Source: an uncultured Actinomycetes bacterium
GTDB taxonomy: Bacteria; Actinomycetota; Actinomycetes; Mycobacteriales; Nakamurellaceae
Reading direction: 5' to 3'
Assembly (NCBI GenBank): GCA_937926105.1
Contig: CALANS010000050.1
Span: forward strand, 1 to 64,000
Length of the DNA: 64,000 bases
Shown here: positions 18,211 to 26,788 of the stretch, in pieces
Layout of the letters: every line of letters starts with the position of its first letter
Position numbering within the stretch: the first letter of the stretch is position 1
Translations under genes and position numbers: made by a program
The notes under the pieces: model-generated
The model's input: the letters and a program-made list of their open reading frames with translations, nothing else
What the model was told of the DNA's origin: nothing
Databases searched by the model: none

Positions 18211-19616
18211 CACGGCTCCAGGTTCATCAGGTCGTCGATCGTTTCGCGGCGCAGCAGCACCTGTGACTGGCCATCGGCGACGGCCACCACGGCCGGCCGC
18301 GGCAGCCGGTTGTACGTGCTGGCCATGGCGTAGCAGTAGGCACCGGTGGCCGCCACGGCCAGCAGGTCCCCCACCGCCAGGTCGTGCGGAAGATAGCAGT
18401 CCCGCACCACGATGTCGCCGCTCTCGCAGTGCTTGCCCACAACGCGAGACAGCACCGGTGGTGCGTCGGTGGATCGGGACGCCAGCGCGACGGTGTATTC
18501 GGCGCCGTACAGCGCGGTGCGGATGTTGTCGCTCATGCCGCCGTCGATGGACACATACCGGCGCGCCGCCCCGCCGTCCAATTGAACGTCCTTGATGGTG
18601 CCCACCTCGTACAGGGTGATGCCGCACGGGCCCACGATCGCCCGGCCGGGCTCGACCTCGATGCGGGGGGTCGGGATCCCGGCCGCCCGACACTCCCGGT
18701 CCACGATCTCGGCCAGCGAGGCAGCCGTGTCGGAGGCGGTCGGGGGGTCGTCCTGTGCGGTGTAGGCGATGCCCATACCGCCGCCCAGGTCCAGCGTGGT
18801 GATCGTGTCGGCCAGCCCGGGATATGCGGCCACCAGCCGGGCCAGCAGCGCCACCACCCGGTGGGCGGCCACCTCGAACCCGGCTGCATCGAAGATCTGC
18901 GACCCGATGTGGGAGTGCAGACCGATCAATCGCAGGCCGCCCGCGGCCAGCACCCGGCGGACCGCCTCCTCGGCGTCGCCCGCCGTCAGCGAGAACCCGA
19001 ACTTCTGATCCTCGTGCGCGGTCGCGATGAACTCGTGGGTGTGTGCCTCCACCCCGACGGTGACGCGCACCATCACCGGGACGGGTTCGGCCACGGACTC
19101 CGTCACCGCCGCCAGCCGGGCGATCTCGTGGAACGAGTCGATGACGATGGCACCGACGCGCGCCTGCACCGCCGCCTGCAGTTCGGCGGTGCACTTGTTG
19201 GATCCGTGCAGGGCGATGCGGTGCGCCGGGAATCCGGCGCGCAGGGCCAGCGCCAACTCGCCACCGGAGCACACGTCCAGCCCCAGGCCCTCCTCGTCGA
19301 GCCAGCGCAGTACCCCGCCGCACAGGAAGGCCTTGCCGGCATAGTGCACCGTGTCGGCCCGACCGAAGGAGTGGGCGAAATCTCTGCAGCGGCTGCGGAA
19401 GTCGGCCTCGTCCAACACCATCAGCGGGGTGCCGTAGCGCTCGGCCAGCTCCCGGACGTCGACGCCGGCCAGGGTCAGTGGCCCATCCGGCACGCGCCGG
19501 GCGCCGCGCGGCCATACGACGTCCGAGATCGCCATCAGGTCGTCGCTAGGGGTCAGGGCCGGGCGGTCCGCTGGCACGACGTCCGCGTGCCGGGGGCCGG
19601 CGGGGTGCGCGATCAC
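18207..19616 (-). CDS. lysA: Diaminopimelate decarboxylase
   Basis: The PLP enzyme makes L-lysine from meso-diaminopimelate. It has 469 aa. The PLP lysine is in [10 protein letters not shown], the phosphate region is LDLGGGMGI, and the C-terminal active-site elements include [29 protein letters not shown] and [12 protein letters not shown]. The GTG at 19616 overlaps the argS stop (GTGA), giving a 40-residue head before the conserved domain. It forms one operon with argS and the threonine genes. Confidence 0.96.
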   Translation of the reverse strand: MIAHPAGPRHADVVPADRPALTPSDDLMAISDVVWPRGARRVPDGPLTLAGVDVRELAERYGTPLMVLDEADFRSRCRDFAHSFGRADTVHYAGKAFLCGGVLRWLDEEGLGLDVCSGGELALALRAGFPAHRIALHGSNKCTAELQAAVQARVGAIVIDSFHEIARLAAVTESVAEPVPVMVRVTVGVEAHTHEFIATAHEDQKFGFSLTAGDAEEAVRRVLAAGGLRLIGLHSHIGSQIFDAAGFEVAAHRVVALLARLVAAYPGLADTITTLDLGGGMGIAYTAQDDPPTASDTAASLAEIVDRECRAAGIPTPRIEVEPGRAIVGPCGITLYEVGTIKDVQLDGGAARRYVSIDGGMSDNIRTALYGAEYTVALASRSTDAPPVLSRVVGKHCESGDIVVRDCYLPHDLAVGDLLAVAATGAYCYAMASTYNRLPRPAVVAVADGQSQVLLRRETIDDLMNLEPW

Positions 19617-21277
19617 ATGCGCTCCGGGGCGGTCACGCCGAGCAGCCCCAGCCCGTTGGCCAGCACCTGCCGAGTGGCGCGGCACAACCACAACCGGGCG
19701 ATCGTGGCCGGCCCGGCCTCCTCGTCGCCAAGCGGCAGCACCCGGACGGCGTCGTAGAACTTGTGGTAGCCGGCGGCGAGATCCTCCAGGTATCGGGCGA
19801 TCCGGTGTGGCTCGCGCAGCTCACCGGCGGTCGCGACGACGCCGGGGTAGCCGGCCAGCAGCGCGATCAGCTCGGATTCCTGCGGCGTGTCCAGCAGCTC
19901 CGGGTGATAGCCGTCCCCGGTATCGATGCCCGTATCAATTCCTAATTCCGCGGCGTGCCGATCCAGTGAGGCCAGCCGGGCGTGCGCGTACTGCACATAG
20001 AACACCGGGTTGTCGTTGGACTGCCTGGCCCACAGGTCGAGGTCGAGGTCGATGTTGGTGTCCACGGAATAACGGATCAGCGCGTAGCGGGCGGCGTCCA
20101 CCCCCAGCGCATCCACCAGGTCCTCCAGGGTGACCAGGTTGCCGCTGCGCTTGCCCATCCGGACCGGCTGGCCATCCTTGATCAGGTTGACCATCTGGCC
20201 GATCAGCACTTCCACGGTGGCGGGGTCGTCTCCGAAGGCCGCGGCGGCTGCCTTGAGCCGGGCGATGTAGCCGTGGTGGTCCGCGCCCAGCATGTAGATG
20301 GCCAGGTCGAACCCGCGAGACCGCTTGTCCAGAAAGTAGGCAAGGTCGGCGGCGACATAGGCCGGGTGGCCGTCGGACTTGATGACCACCCGGTCCTTGT
20401 CGTCGCCGTAGTCGGTGGATCGCAGCCACCAGGCGCCGTCCTTGGCGTACAGGTGGCCGGAGCCCTTGAGGCGCTCGACGGCGGCGTTCACCGCGCCCGA
20501 GGCGTGCAGCGAGTCCTCGTGGAAGTAGACGTCGAAGTCGGTGCGGAAGTGGTGCAGCGAGGCCTTGATCTCGGCGAACATCAACTCCACGCCCTCGCGC
20601 CGGAACAGGTCGGTGGCCTCCGGGTCCGGCAGGGCGGCCGCCGTGGGGTGCCCGGCGACGATTCGCTCGGCGATCTCGGTGATGTAGCTGCCGCTGTAGC
20701 CATCCTCCGGAGTCTGTTGGCCCCGGGCGGCGGCCAGCAGCGAGCGGGCGAACCGGTCGATCTGCGCGCCGGCGTCGTTGAAGTAGTACTCGCGGGTGAC
20801 GGCGCCACCGCTGGCCGCCATCACCCGGCCCAGGGCGTCGCCGACCGCGGCCCAGCGGGCGTGGCTGACCAGCAGCGGGCCGGTGGGATTGGCCGAGACG
20901 AACTCCAGGTTGATCTTCCGGCCGGCCAGCGCGTCGCCGGTGCCGTAGCGGGCTCCGGCGGCGACGATGTCCCCGACCAGCGCGCCCGCGGCGGCGGCGT
21001 CCAGCCGGATGTTGACGAAGCCGGGGCCGGCGATGTCGACGCTCGCGATACCGGGCGTGGCCGACAGGCGTGCGGCGAGCTTCTCGGCTACCGCGCGGGG
21101 CGGCAGCCCGGCCCGCTTGGCCAGCTGCAGGGCCACCGGAGTGGCGTAGTCGCCGTGGTCGCGCGAGCGTGGCCGGTCGATGGTGATCTCGTCGGGGATG
21201 GCGACGGCGAGGTCGCCGTCGGTGACGGCGGCGGACAGGGCAGCGCGCACGGCGTCGGCCAGCTGAGCGGGATTCAC
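19613..21277 (-). CDS. argS: Arginyl-tRNA synthetase
   Basis: This is a class I synthetase charging tRNA-Arg. It has 554 aa. The N-terminal Add-1 domain is at residues 1-105. The HIGH-type signature is [18 protein letters not shown] and the KMSKS-equivalent is [15 protein letters not shown]. The C-terminal DALR helical domain holds [15 protein letters not shown]. It heads the argS-lysA-hom-thrC-thrB operon, as in Mycobacterium. A tRNA-Arg gene lies 3.4 kb away but is not linked. Confidence 0.97.
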   Translation of the reverse strand: MNPAQLADAVRAALSAAVTDGDLAVAIPDEITIDRPRSRDHGDYATPVALQLAKRAGLPPRAVAEKLAARLSATPGIASVDIAGPGFVNIRLDAAAAGALVGDIVAAGARYGTGDALAGRKINLEFVSANPTGPLLVSHARWAAVGDALGRVMAASGGAVTREYYFNDAGAQIDRFARSLLAAARGQQTPEDGYSGSYITEIAERIVAGHPTAAALPDPEATDLFRREGVELMFAEIKASLHHFRTDFDVYFHEDSLHASGAVNAAVERLKGSGHLYAKDGAWWLRSTDYGDDKDRVVIKSDGHPAYVAADLAYFLDKRSRGFDLAIYMLGADHHGYIARLKAAAAAFGDDPATVEVLIGQMVNLIKDGQPVRMGKRSGNLVTLEDLVDALGVDAARYALIRYSVDTNIDLDLDLWARQSNDNPVFYVQYAHARLASLDRHAAELGIDTGIDTGDGYHPELLDTPQESELIALLAGYPGVVATAGELREPHRIARYLEDLAAGYHKFYDAVRVLPLGDEEAGPATIARLWLCRATRQVLANGLGLLGVTAPERM

Positions 21278-21408
21278 CGACCCATTCTAGGAAGGCCGCG
21301 CGAACGGGTTGACACCGCGCATGCCCGTACACTGGGCGCCGGTCCTGCGCGGCCGATCGGTGTTGACCCTAGGGCGCGCATCCCACGGAACGAGATCGGT
21401 GCACCCTG

Positions 21409-22194
21409 ATGGCCAGTGGCAAGAACGCCAAGAAATCCCGCGCGCGCAAGCCGGTGATCAGCCAGCGGCGCGGGCTGCCCTGGCTGACCATCGGCGCCGT
21501 CGCGCTGGTCGTCGCCTTGGGCGTCACCATCGGCGTGGTGGTGATGAGTACGGTGTCCTACTCGCCTTCGGCGTCCAACAAGGACCCGTCGGTGAACATC
21601 AGCGGCGTCTACGCCGAGCCCGACAAGTACAAGGCCAAGCTGCACGTGGAGTCCACCCAGCGGGTCGACTACGACAGGTATCCCCCGGTCGGCGGTCCGC
21701 ACGACGGGTTCTGGGCGGCCTGTAACGGTGTCGTCTACCCGGTGGCGATGCGCGACGAGAACATGGTGCACACCCTGGAGCACGGTGCGATCTGGATCGC
21801 CTACAACCCCAAGACCATCGCGAAGGGCGACCTGGACATCCTCAAGGGCCTGGTCGAAGGCCAGCAGTACATGGTGATGAGCCCCTACCCGACCCTGACG
21901 AAACATCCGATCTCGCTGCAGGCGTGGGGGCATCAGCTGCAGGTGGACAGTGCCTCCGACGAGCGGGTGCAGCAATTCATCACGGCGCTGCGGCGCAATC
22001 AGTACGTCTATCCCGAGATCGGCGCCACCTGCGACCAGCCGAGCTTCCCGACCTCGAACATCCCGGCCGAGTTGCAGTTCGACCCGAGCCCCCGCGGAGC
22101 CGACGCGGTGCCGCTGGACGGCGGTGACCTCGCGCCGGTGACGACCGAGATGAACGCTGCGCCGTCCAGCGGCACAGGCGCCACGGGCGGCTGA
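21409..22194 (+). CDS. DUF3105 family membrane-anchored protein
   Basis: This 261-aa protein has a basic N-terminus, one membrane helix (LTIGAVALVVALGVTIGVVVM, residues about 27-47) and an external domain. The DUF3105 signature is visible as YPPVGGPHDGFWAACNGVVYPVAMRDENMVHTLEHGAIWIAY, holding His and Cys residues. The function of the family is unknown. It lies divergent from argS and four bases before a DUF305 gene, a pairing common in actinobacteria. Confidence 0.9.
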   Translation: MASGKNAKKSRARKPVISQRRGLPWLTIGAVALVVALGVTIGVVVMSTVSYSPSASNKDPSVNISGVYAEPDKYKAKLHVESTQRVDYDRYPPVGGPHDGFWAACNGVVYPVAMRDENMVHTLEHGAIWIAYNPKTIAKGDLDILKGLVEGQQYMVMSPYPTLTKHPISLQAWGHQLQVDSASDERVQQFITALRRNQYVYPEIGATCDQPSFPTSNIPAELQFDPSPRGADAVPLDGGDLAPVTTEMNAAPSSGTGATGG

Positions 22195-22197
22195 GCC

Positions 22198-22926
22198 GTG
22201 GTGGCGGGCGGTCCCGGCGAGCAGCAGCCGGTGGAACCGCCGCACCAGTGGACCCGTTCCTGGACGGTTGCGTTGGCTGCCCTGGGGGCGGTGGCGCTGT
22301 TGGTGCTCGGTGCGACCGCCGGGATCGCGCTGTTCTCCGGCAGGAGCGCCGGTGTCGTCCCGGACGCCGGATCGGTGGACGCCGGATTCGCGCAGGACAT
22401 GATCGCCCACCACCGGCAGGGTGTGCTGATGGCCAGCCTGGCCGACCGACAGACCGACGACCCGGAGATCCAGCGCTATGCCTACGACATGGCCTACACG
22501 CAGACCGCGCAGATCGGTCAGATGGAGGGCTGGCTGGCGCTGTGGGGTCTACCGGAGATCGGTACCGGTCCGCATATGGCGTGGATGACGGTGGGAGGGC
22601 ACCAGCACGGCGGCTCCTCGGACGCTCCGCTGGCGACGACCGGACTGATGCCGGGCATGGCCACCACTAACGAGGTGGCCCGGCTGCAGTCGCTGCACGG
22701 CAAGGCCTCGGATATCTACTTCCTGCAGCTGATGATCCGGCACCACGAGGGCGGCACGCCCATGATGCAGTACGCCGCGCAGCGGGCGGCCAATCAAGTG
22801 GTGCGCAACTTCGCCCAGCAAATGCTCGCCACGCAGAGCGCCGAGGTAGCGGACATGACCGCCATGCTCGCGGCTCGCGGCGCGAGGCCGCTGGACTACA
22901 CCGCCCCGGTGCTGCCGACCAACTGA
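22198..22926 (+). CDS. DUF305 family protein
   Basis: This 242-aa protein has a single N-terminal membrane helix (VALAALGAVALLVLGATAGIALF) and an exported four-helix ferritin-like DUF305 domain. The paired motifs are FAQDMIAHHRQGVLMAS (about residue 64) and QLMIRHHEGGTPMMQYA (about residue 180), whose His and Met residues suggest metal (copper) binding. It starts three bases after the DUF3105 stop with GTG. Metal handling is inferred from residue pattern only. Confidence 0.9.
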   Translation: MVAGGPGEQQPVEPPHQWTRSWTVALAALGAVALLVLGATAGIALFSGRSAGVVPDAGSVDAGFAQDMIAHHRQGVLMASLADRQTDDPEIQRYAYDMAYTQTAQIGQMEGWLALWGLPEIGTGPHMAWMTVGGHQHGGSSDAPLATTGLMPGMATTNEVARLQSLHGKASDIYFLQLMIRHHEGGTPMMQYAAQRAANQVVRNFAQQMLATQSAEVADMTAMLAARGARPLDYTAPVLPTN

Positions 22927-22961
22927 GCATTGCGGATCCGGGCCGGGCAGAATCGGCGGGT

Positions 22962-23693
22962 ATGAGCGTGTACCTGTGTCACAGCGAGCCCGACCTGTAC
23001 CAGCACGACGCCGATGTGGTGGGCGCGCGCCCCGGTGCGGTGCTGTTGTCCCGGTCGGCATTCCATCCCGGTGGCGGCGGCCAGGTGTGCGATGTCGGAA
23101 CCCTGGAGCACGCCGGCGGGGTGCTATCGGTGACGGGTATCGAGCGAGACGGCGACGACTGGTGGCATCTGCTCTCCGACCCGACCGTGGAGCTGTCCGG
23201 CACCGTGCAGGTATGCATCGACGCCGCACACCGGAAGCGAGTGGCGCAGCTGCACACGGATTCGCATGTACTCAATGCGTTGGTGTTCAACGCCTTTTCC
23301 GGGGCGCTGGTGACCGGCGCACAGATCAACGGGGACGGCACCGGCCGGATGGACTTCGACCTGCCGGACGTGGACAACGATCAACTGCGCGCGCTGGAGC
23401 CGGCGGTGAACGACATCATCTCCCAGGCGGTGACGGTGCGCCAGGACTACGTACCCGTGTCGGAGGCCGAGAGCACACCCGGGCTGATCCGGAGCCTGTC
23501 GGTCGCTCCGCCGCCGACACCGGACGGCCGGCTGCGCGTGATCGACATTGCGGGCATCGACCGACAGGCGTGCGGTGGCACCCACCTGGCGAATACCGGA
23601 ATATCGTCACCGTTCCGAATCGTCAAGGTGGAGAACAAGGGTCGACGCAACCGGCGGGTGCGGTTCGTGGTCGACCTGCCGGGCTCGGCGTGA
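22962..23693 (+). CDS. Alanyl-tRNA editing protein (AlaX-type)
   Basis: This is a freestanding editing domain that hydrolyses Ser- or Gly-mischarged tRNA-Ala. It has 243 aa and no synthetase catalytic domain. The zinc motifs HTDSHVLNAL (His-x3-His, residue about 86) and CGGTHLANTG (Cys-x3-His, residue about 191) are both intact, with SAFHPGGGGQVCD near the start. It follows DUF305 by 35 bases. Confidence 0.9.
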   Translation: MSVYLCHSEPDLYQHDADVVGARPGAVLLSRSAFHPGGGGQVCDVGTLEHAGGVLSVTGIERDGDDWWHLLSDPTVELSGTVQVCIDAAHRKRVAQLHTDSHVLNALVFNAFSGALVTGAQINGDGTGRMDFDLPDVDNDQLRALEPAVNDIISQAVTVRQDYVPVSEAESTPGLIRSLSVAPPPTPDGRLRVIDIAGIDRQACGGTHLANTGISSPFRIVKVENKGRRNRRVRFVVDLPGSA

Positions 23694-23728
23694 CACCTGC
23701 CGGTAGCCCCCTCACCAGACCCGGGACG

Positions 23729-24574
23729 CTACGCCCGGCAGAGAATCTCGCCGTTGACGATCGCAAAATAGCCATCGGGGTCGGCAGCCCATTCCCGCCA
23801 AGCCGCCGAGATCGCCTGCAGCTCGGCGCTGGTCGCCAGGCCGCGCTGCATCGCCTGGTCGGCCAGCGCCGACTGCAGGATCCGATCGGCCCACATCCCG
23901 CCCCACCATTCGCGGTCCGCCGGGCTGGCGTAGTACCAGACGGAGGAGGTGACGGCGACGTCGGCGAACCCCGCGGCGTGGGCCCAGGCCAGCAGGTGCC
24001 GGGCGGCGTCGGGCTCCGCCGCGTTGCCGCGCGCGATCTGCTGATACAGCGCCATCCACCGGTCCAGTTCGGGCAGCCGCGGGTACCAGAACATGCCGGC
24101 ATAATCGGCATCCCGGGCGGCCACGATGCCGCCCGGGGCACACAGCCGCCGCATCGCGCGCAGCGCCCCGACCGGGTCCGGGAGGTGCTGCAGCACCTGA
24201 TGGGCGTGCACCACGTCGAAGGAGCCGGCCGGCAGGTCCAGCGCATATACCTCACCCGTGAGGAAGCTCACCTGGACGCCGGCGTCGGACGCGGCCGTCC
24301 GGGCCCGTTCGAGCACGGCCACCGAGGGGTCGATGCCCACCGTCCGTCCCGGGGCCAGCCGGCGGGCCAGGTCGATCGTGATGGTGCCGGGGCCGCAGCC
24401 GACGTCCAGCAGGCTCATGCCCGAGCGCAGGTGTGGCAGCAGGTACCCGGCCGAGTTCTCGGCGGTGCGCCAGGTGTGCGATCGCAGCACGGTTTCGTGG
24501 TGGCCGTGGGTGTATCGGGGTTCGGGCACAACACCTCCAGCTCTGGCCGGCGACTTCGCCAACGACCCCGTCAC
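23729..24574 (-). CDS. SAM-dependent methyltransferase, class I
   Basis: This 281-aa protein has a Rossmann fold: motif I LLDVGCGPGTITIDLA (residue about 55), an acidic post-I GIDPSVAVLERA, and VVHAHQVLQHLPDP as motif IV. It resembles UbiE/Methyltransf_11 proteins that act on small molecules; the substrate is unknown. It starts with GTG at 24574, with a later GTG (VVPEPRYTHGHHE) as an alternative. It converges with the AlaX gene. Confidence 0.88.
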   Translation of the reverse strand: MTGSLAKSPARAGGVVPEPRYTHGHHETVLRSHTWRTAENSAGYLLPHLRSGMSLLDVGCGPGTITIDLARRLAPGRTVGIDPSVAVLERARTAASDAGVQVSFLTGEVYALDLPAGSFDVVHAHQVLQHLPDPVGALRAMRRLCAPGGIVAARDADYAGMFWYPRLPELDRWMALYQQIARGNAAEPDAARHLLAWAHAAGFADVAVTSSVWYYASPADREWWGGMWADRILQSALADQAMQRGLATSAELQAISAAWREWAADPDGYFAIVNGEILCRA

Positions 24575-24718
24575 CGTACCTCCCGCTTCTCATGATGTGG
24601 TTGCAATTCCTACAATGCGAGAATCCGGGGCGGCGGGCCCGACTGTGGCCACCCGGTTGCGAGCGGAGGTAGTCGCTGGCGCCAGAGGGCACGGCGGTGC
24701 GCTAGAGTGGACCACCGG

Positions 24719-24790
24719 GCCCCCGTAGCTCAGGGGATAGAGCACCGCCCTCCGGAGGCGGGTGCGCAGGTTCGAATCCTGCCGGGGGCG
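24719..24790 (+). tRNA. tRNA-Arg (anticodon CCG)
   Basis: The 72-base cloverleaf has an acceptor stem GCCCCCG/CGGGGGC with discriminator G. The anticodon stem CCGCC/GGCGG encloses loop CTCCGGA with anticodon CCG, and the T arm is GCAGG-TTCGAAT-CCTGC. CCA is not encoded. It reads the CGG arginine codon, heavily used in this high-GC DNA. The DNA beyond its 3' end is gene-poor and eroded, a typical integration scar, but I see no repeat of the tRNA end. Confidence 0.96.
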
Positions 24791-25065
24791 CCCACGGTCT
24801 TTCAGGCATAGTCATTTCAAATGATCTTCCGCTTCAAGGTCATGACCGTCTGCGCACAGCCTCTGGCGATGGCTGCCCGCTCCAGGTGGATCGCAACGTC
24901 CTCCAGGTCGTCCGCGACCGCTCCGCCGGATGGGCGGGTGGGTGGCACCCGACACCGACACTCAGCGGCATTCCCACCTCCCATCCGTGACCTGAAGCAC
25001 GCCCTCCCCCGAACGATCTGGGCACATCGAGGGATCCGTAGCGCATGCCGGGACAGGCACATTCG

Positions 25066-25483
25066 CTAGCCCGCGAGCCGCCGCGCAGAGTTCGCGCGAA
25101 CCAACCGCTCGAGGTCCATCCCGGTCGCCGCCAACGCCCGAAGCAAGCCTTCATCTTCGCCGTCCCATCGAGCGTCACACAGCAGTACCAGCGCCCCCAC
25201 GGCAGCTGCGGTGGCGACAGCCCCCGAACCCGCCTCAATCTCGTTGGCCAACACCCGAGCAATCGGTGGTGCCAGGCAAAGCGCGAAGTAAAGGCTGCAC
25301 AGACACATCAGTGTTTCGCGCGATCGCTTCCTCCGCGGTCGCACTCGGAACTATCTCGGCCTTGACGAAACTCACCAGTGCCATGCGCGCCGACACCACC
25401 TTGCTGCCACACGGCAATTGATCCAGCAGGTCCTCCGCCAGTGCGGTCAGCCGAGCCTGCAGGACAAACCAACACGCCCAGCG
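25066..25483 (-). pseudogene. Frameshifted hemerythrin HHE-like protein (remnant)
   Basis: Two minus-strand frames form one broken protein. The first, open from 25483, reads WFVLQARLTALAEDLLDQLP and continues to FVKAEIVPSATAEEAIARNT, which resembles the first helix pair of HHE domains with their xPHAxAEE pattern. Near 25320 the similarity moves to the frame ending at 25066 (VLANEIEAGSGAVATAAA and WDGEDEGLLRALAATGMDL), resembling the last helices. The iron-binding histidines are missing and no start codon remains, so it looks dead. The family call rests on my reading of patterns. Confidence 0.45.
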
Positions 25484-25490
25484 CTACATT

Positions 25491-25742
25491 TCACCTCTGC
25501 GGATGCGGAACAGTGACAGCGCCTGCGGCGTCAATCCGCCCCTTGCGGAAGTACAACAGCGGGCCGATCACGTTTATGAGCGACAACAGCCGCCAGCGCA
25601 GCTTGCCGCCGCGGATGCTGTTGGCGGGACGGCGCGTGATGTCGATTTGGGCTGCGGCCAGCAAGCCCACCTCCAGCGCGCCCGCAGCGACGATTCCAGC
25701 GCGTGCCCAGGGCGGCAGGTCCGCCCACTTCGTGTTCGCCAT
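25491..25742 (-). CDS. Small PLDc_N-type membrane protein
   Basis: This 83-aa protein starts MANTKWADLPPWARAG. A hydrophobic helix (IVAAGALEVGLLAAAQIDI) is followed by TRRPANSIRGGKLRWRLLSLINVIGPLLYFRKGRID, the tryptophan/RGGK/GP-YF pattern of the phospholipase D-nuclease N-terminal (PLDc_N) domain. Such solo domains are common short membrane proteins of unknown role. It lies just upstream of the hemerythrin-like remnant. The ribosome site is weak. Confidence 0.7.
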   Translation of the reverse strand: MANTKWADLPPWARAGIVAAGALEVGLLAAAQIDITRRPANSIRGGKLRWRLLSLINVIGPLLYFRKGRIDAAGAVTVPHPQR

Positions 25743-26272
25743 GCCCGTATTATCCGCCCACCACCGCTCGCCGGCCGCGATCCTCAGGCACTGATCCGCC
25801 ACCTCGCTGACCGTGCCCGAGGTTGACCCCCATGACACTCATTGGCCCGTCGTATCGTTCATGGCAGACAACGTAGGCGCCCACGAGCCCGCTGCGTTCG
25901 ACCCCGTTCAACGCCCGGACCGACACGCCGATCCTCGCAACCGCACCAGGCCGAGGTGCAGGTCACGCCTCCGGAATGTCAAGACGCTCACGAGTTCGCC
26001 GAGACCGGGAGGTTCGGGACGTCCGCCTCTGCCGCTTGGTCATCGTTCGCAAGAGACTTACGAGTCGGACCGTGCCCTCGATTGCCAGCAGCGCAAGCCG
26101 ATCCCAGCATCGTCAGCATTTCGATCCGTGGGTGTTCGGCGTAGCTCGGAGGTCGTCAAGATGGGCGCCGTCGATCCTTTGGCAGCGGCCCGCACGGCGC
26201 GGGGACGCCGCTGCATCGCTGCATGTCACTGCGCGGCGCGAGACTGAGCCGCGACACTAGCCAGATTCGGAA
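25743..26272. other. Gene-poor stretch with no recognisable coding region
   Basis: Several open frames cross this 530-bp stretch on both strands, but none shows a recognisable family, a good ribosome site or a protein-like composition. It lies between the tRNA-Arg-side remnants and the sigma-like gene and probably represents decayed coding DNA. Confidence 0.5.
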
Positions 26273-26626
26273 ATGGCCCTGAGTCTGTGGTCCCGGCTGA
26301 TCCGGCTGCGGAACGCGAGTGATCCACCATCCGTTGCCGAGGCGCAGGAGGAACTGTTCCGGTTCAATATTCCTTTGGCGCACACGCTCGCACGTGATCA
26401 CGACACATCTGGAGATCCCCACCACGCGAGAGGGCGCGCGGAGTTAGGGCTGGCCAAGGCGATCCTCATCTGGACACGCCCCGAGATGGCGCGGTTCGAG
26501 GAGTACGCGCGCAAGGCAATTCGCGCAGAATTCGTTAACGGGTCACAGCGTACTTTGCCCATGAATCCACTCTTGCGCAGAGCCCACGCCGTCAATACGC
26601 GTGGAGCCGACGGCGCCCGCCACTAG
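26273..26626 (+). CDS. Protein with only a sigma-70 region 2 domain
   Basis: This 117-aa protein shows the SigB/SigF region-2 pattern: ELFRFNIPLAHTLARDH, then GDPHHARGRAELGLAKAI, then RFEEYARKAIRAEFVNG. Regions 3 and 4, needed for -35 recognition, are absent, and the aromatic/acidic residues of the -10 contact (typically FDPxRG) are partly lost. It is either a decayed sigma factor or a core-polymerase binder without promoter contacts. No clear ribosome site was seen. It lies in the eroded zone before the stress island. Confidence 0.5.
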   Translation: MALSLWSRLIRLRNASDPPSVAEAQEELFRFNIPLAHTLARDHDTSGDPHHARGRAELGLAKAILIWTRPEMARFEEYARKAIRAEFVNGSQRTLPMNPLLRRAHAVNTRGADGARH

Positions 26627-26788
26627 TGCCGACTGTCAATCGTTTCGATTTGGCGCCGTGATCCCCTTGGTGACTGAAGCCGCGCTTCGTGGATCGCAAG
26701 GAACCGCAACGCGGCACAGTCCACCCGCATCATGGGGAGCTTTGCCTACGAGTGACGATGCCGGACCTATCGAAGGCCCGTCCATGCG

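Noticed and set aside
21309..21336. TTGACA...TACACT upstream of the DUF3105 gene as a promoter
   Set aside because: The spacing of about 13 bases is too short for a normal -35/-10 pair, so I did not annotate it.
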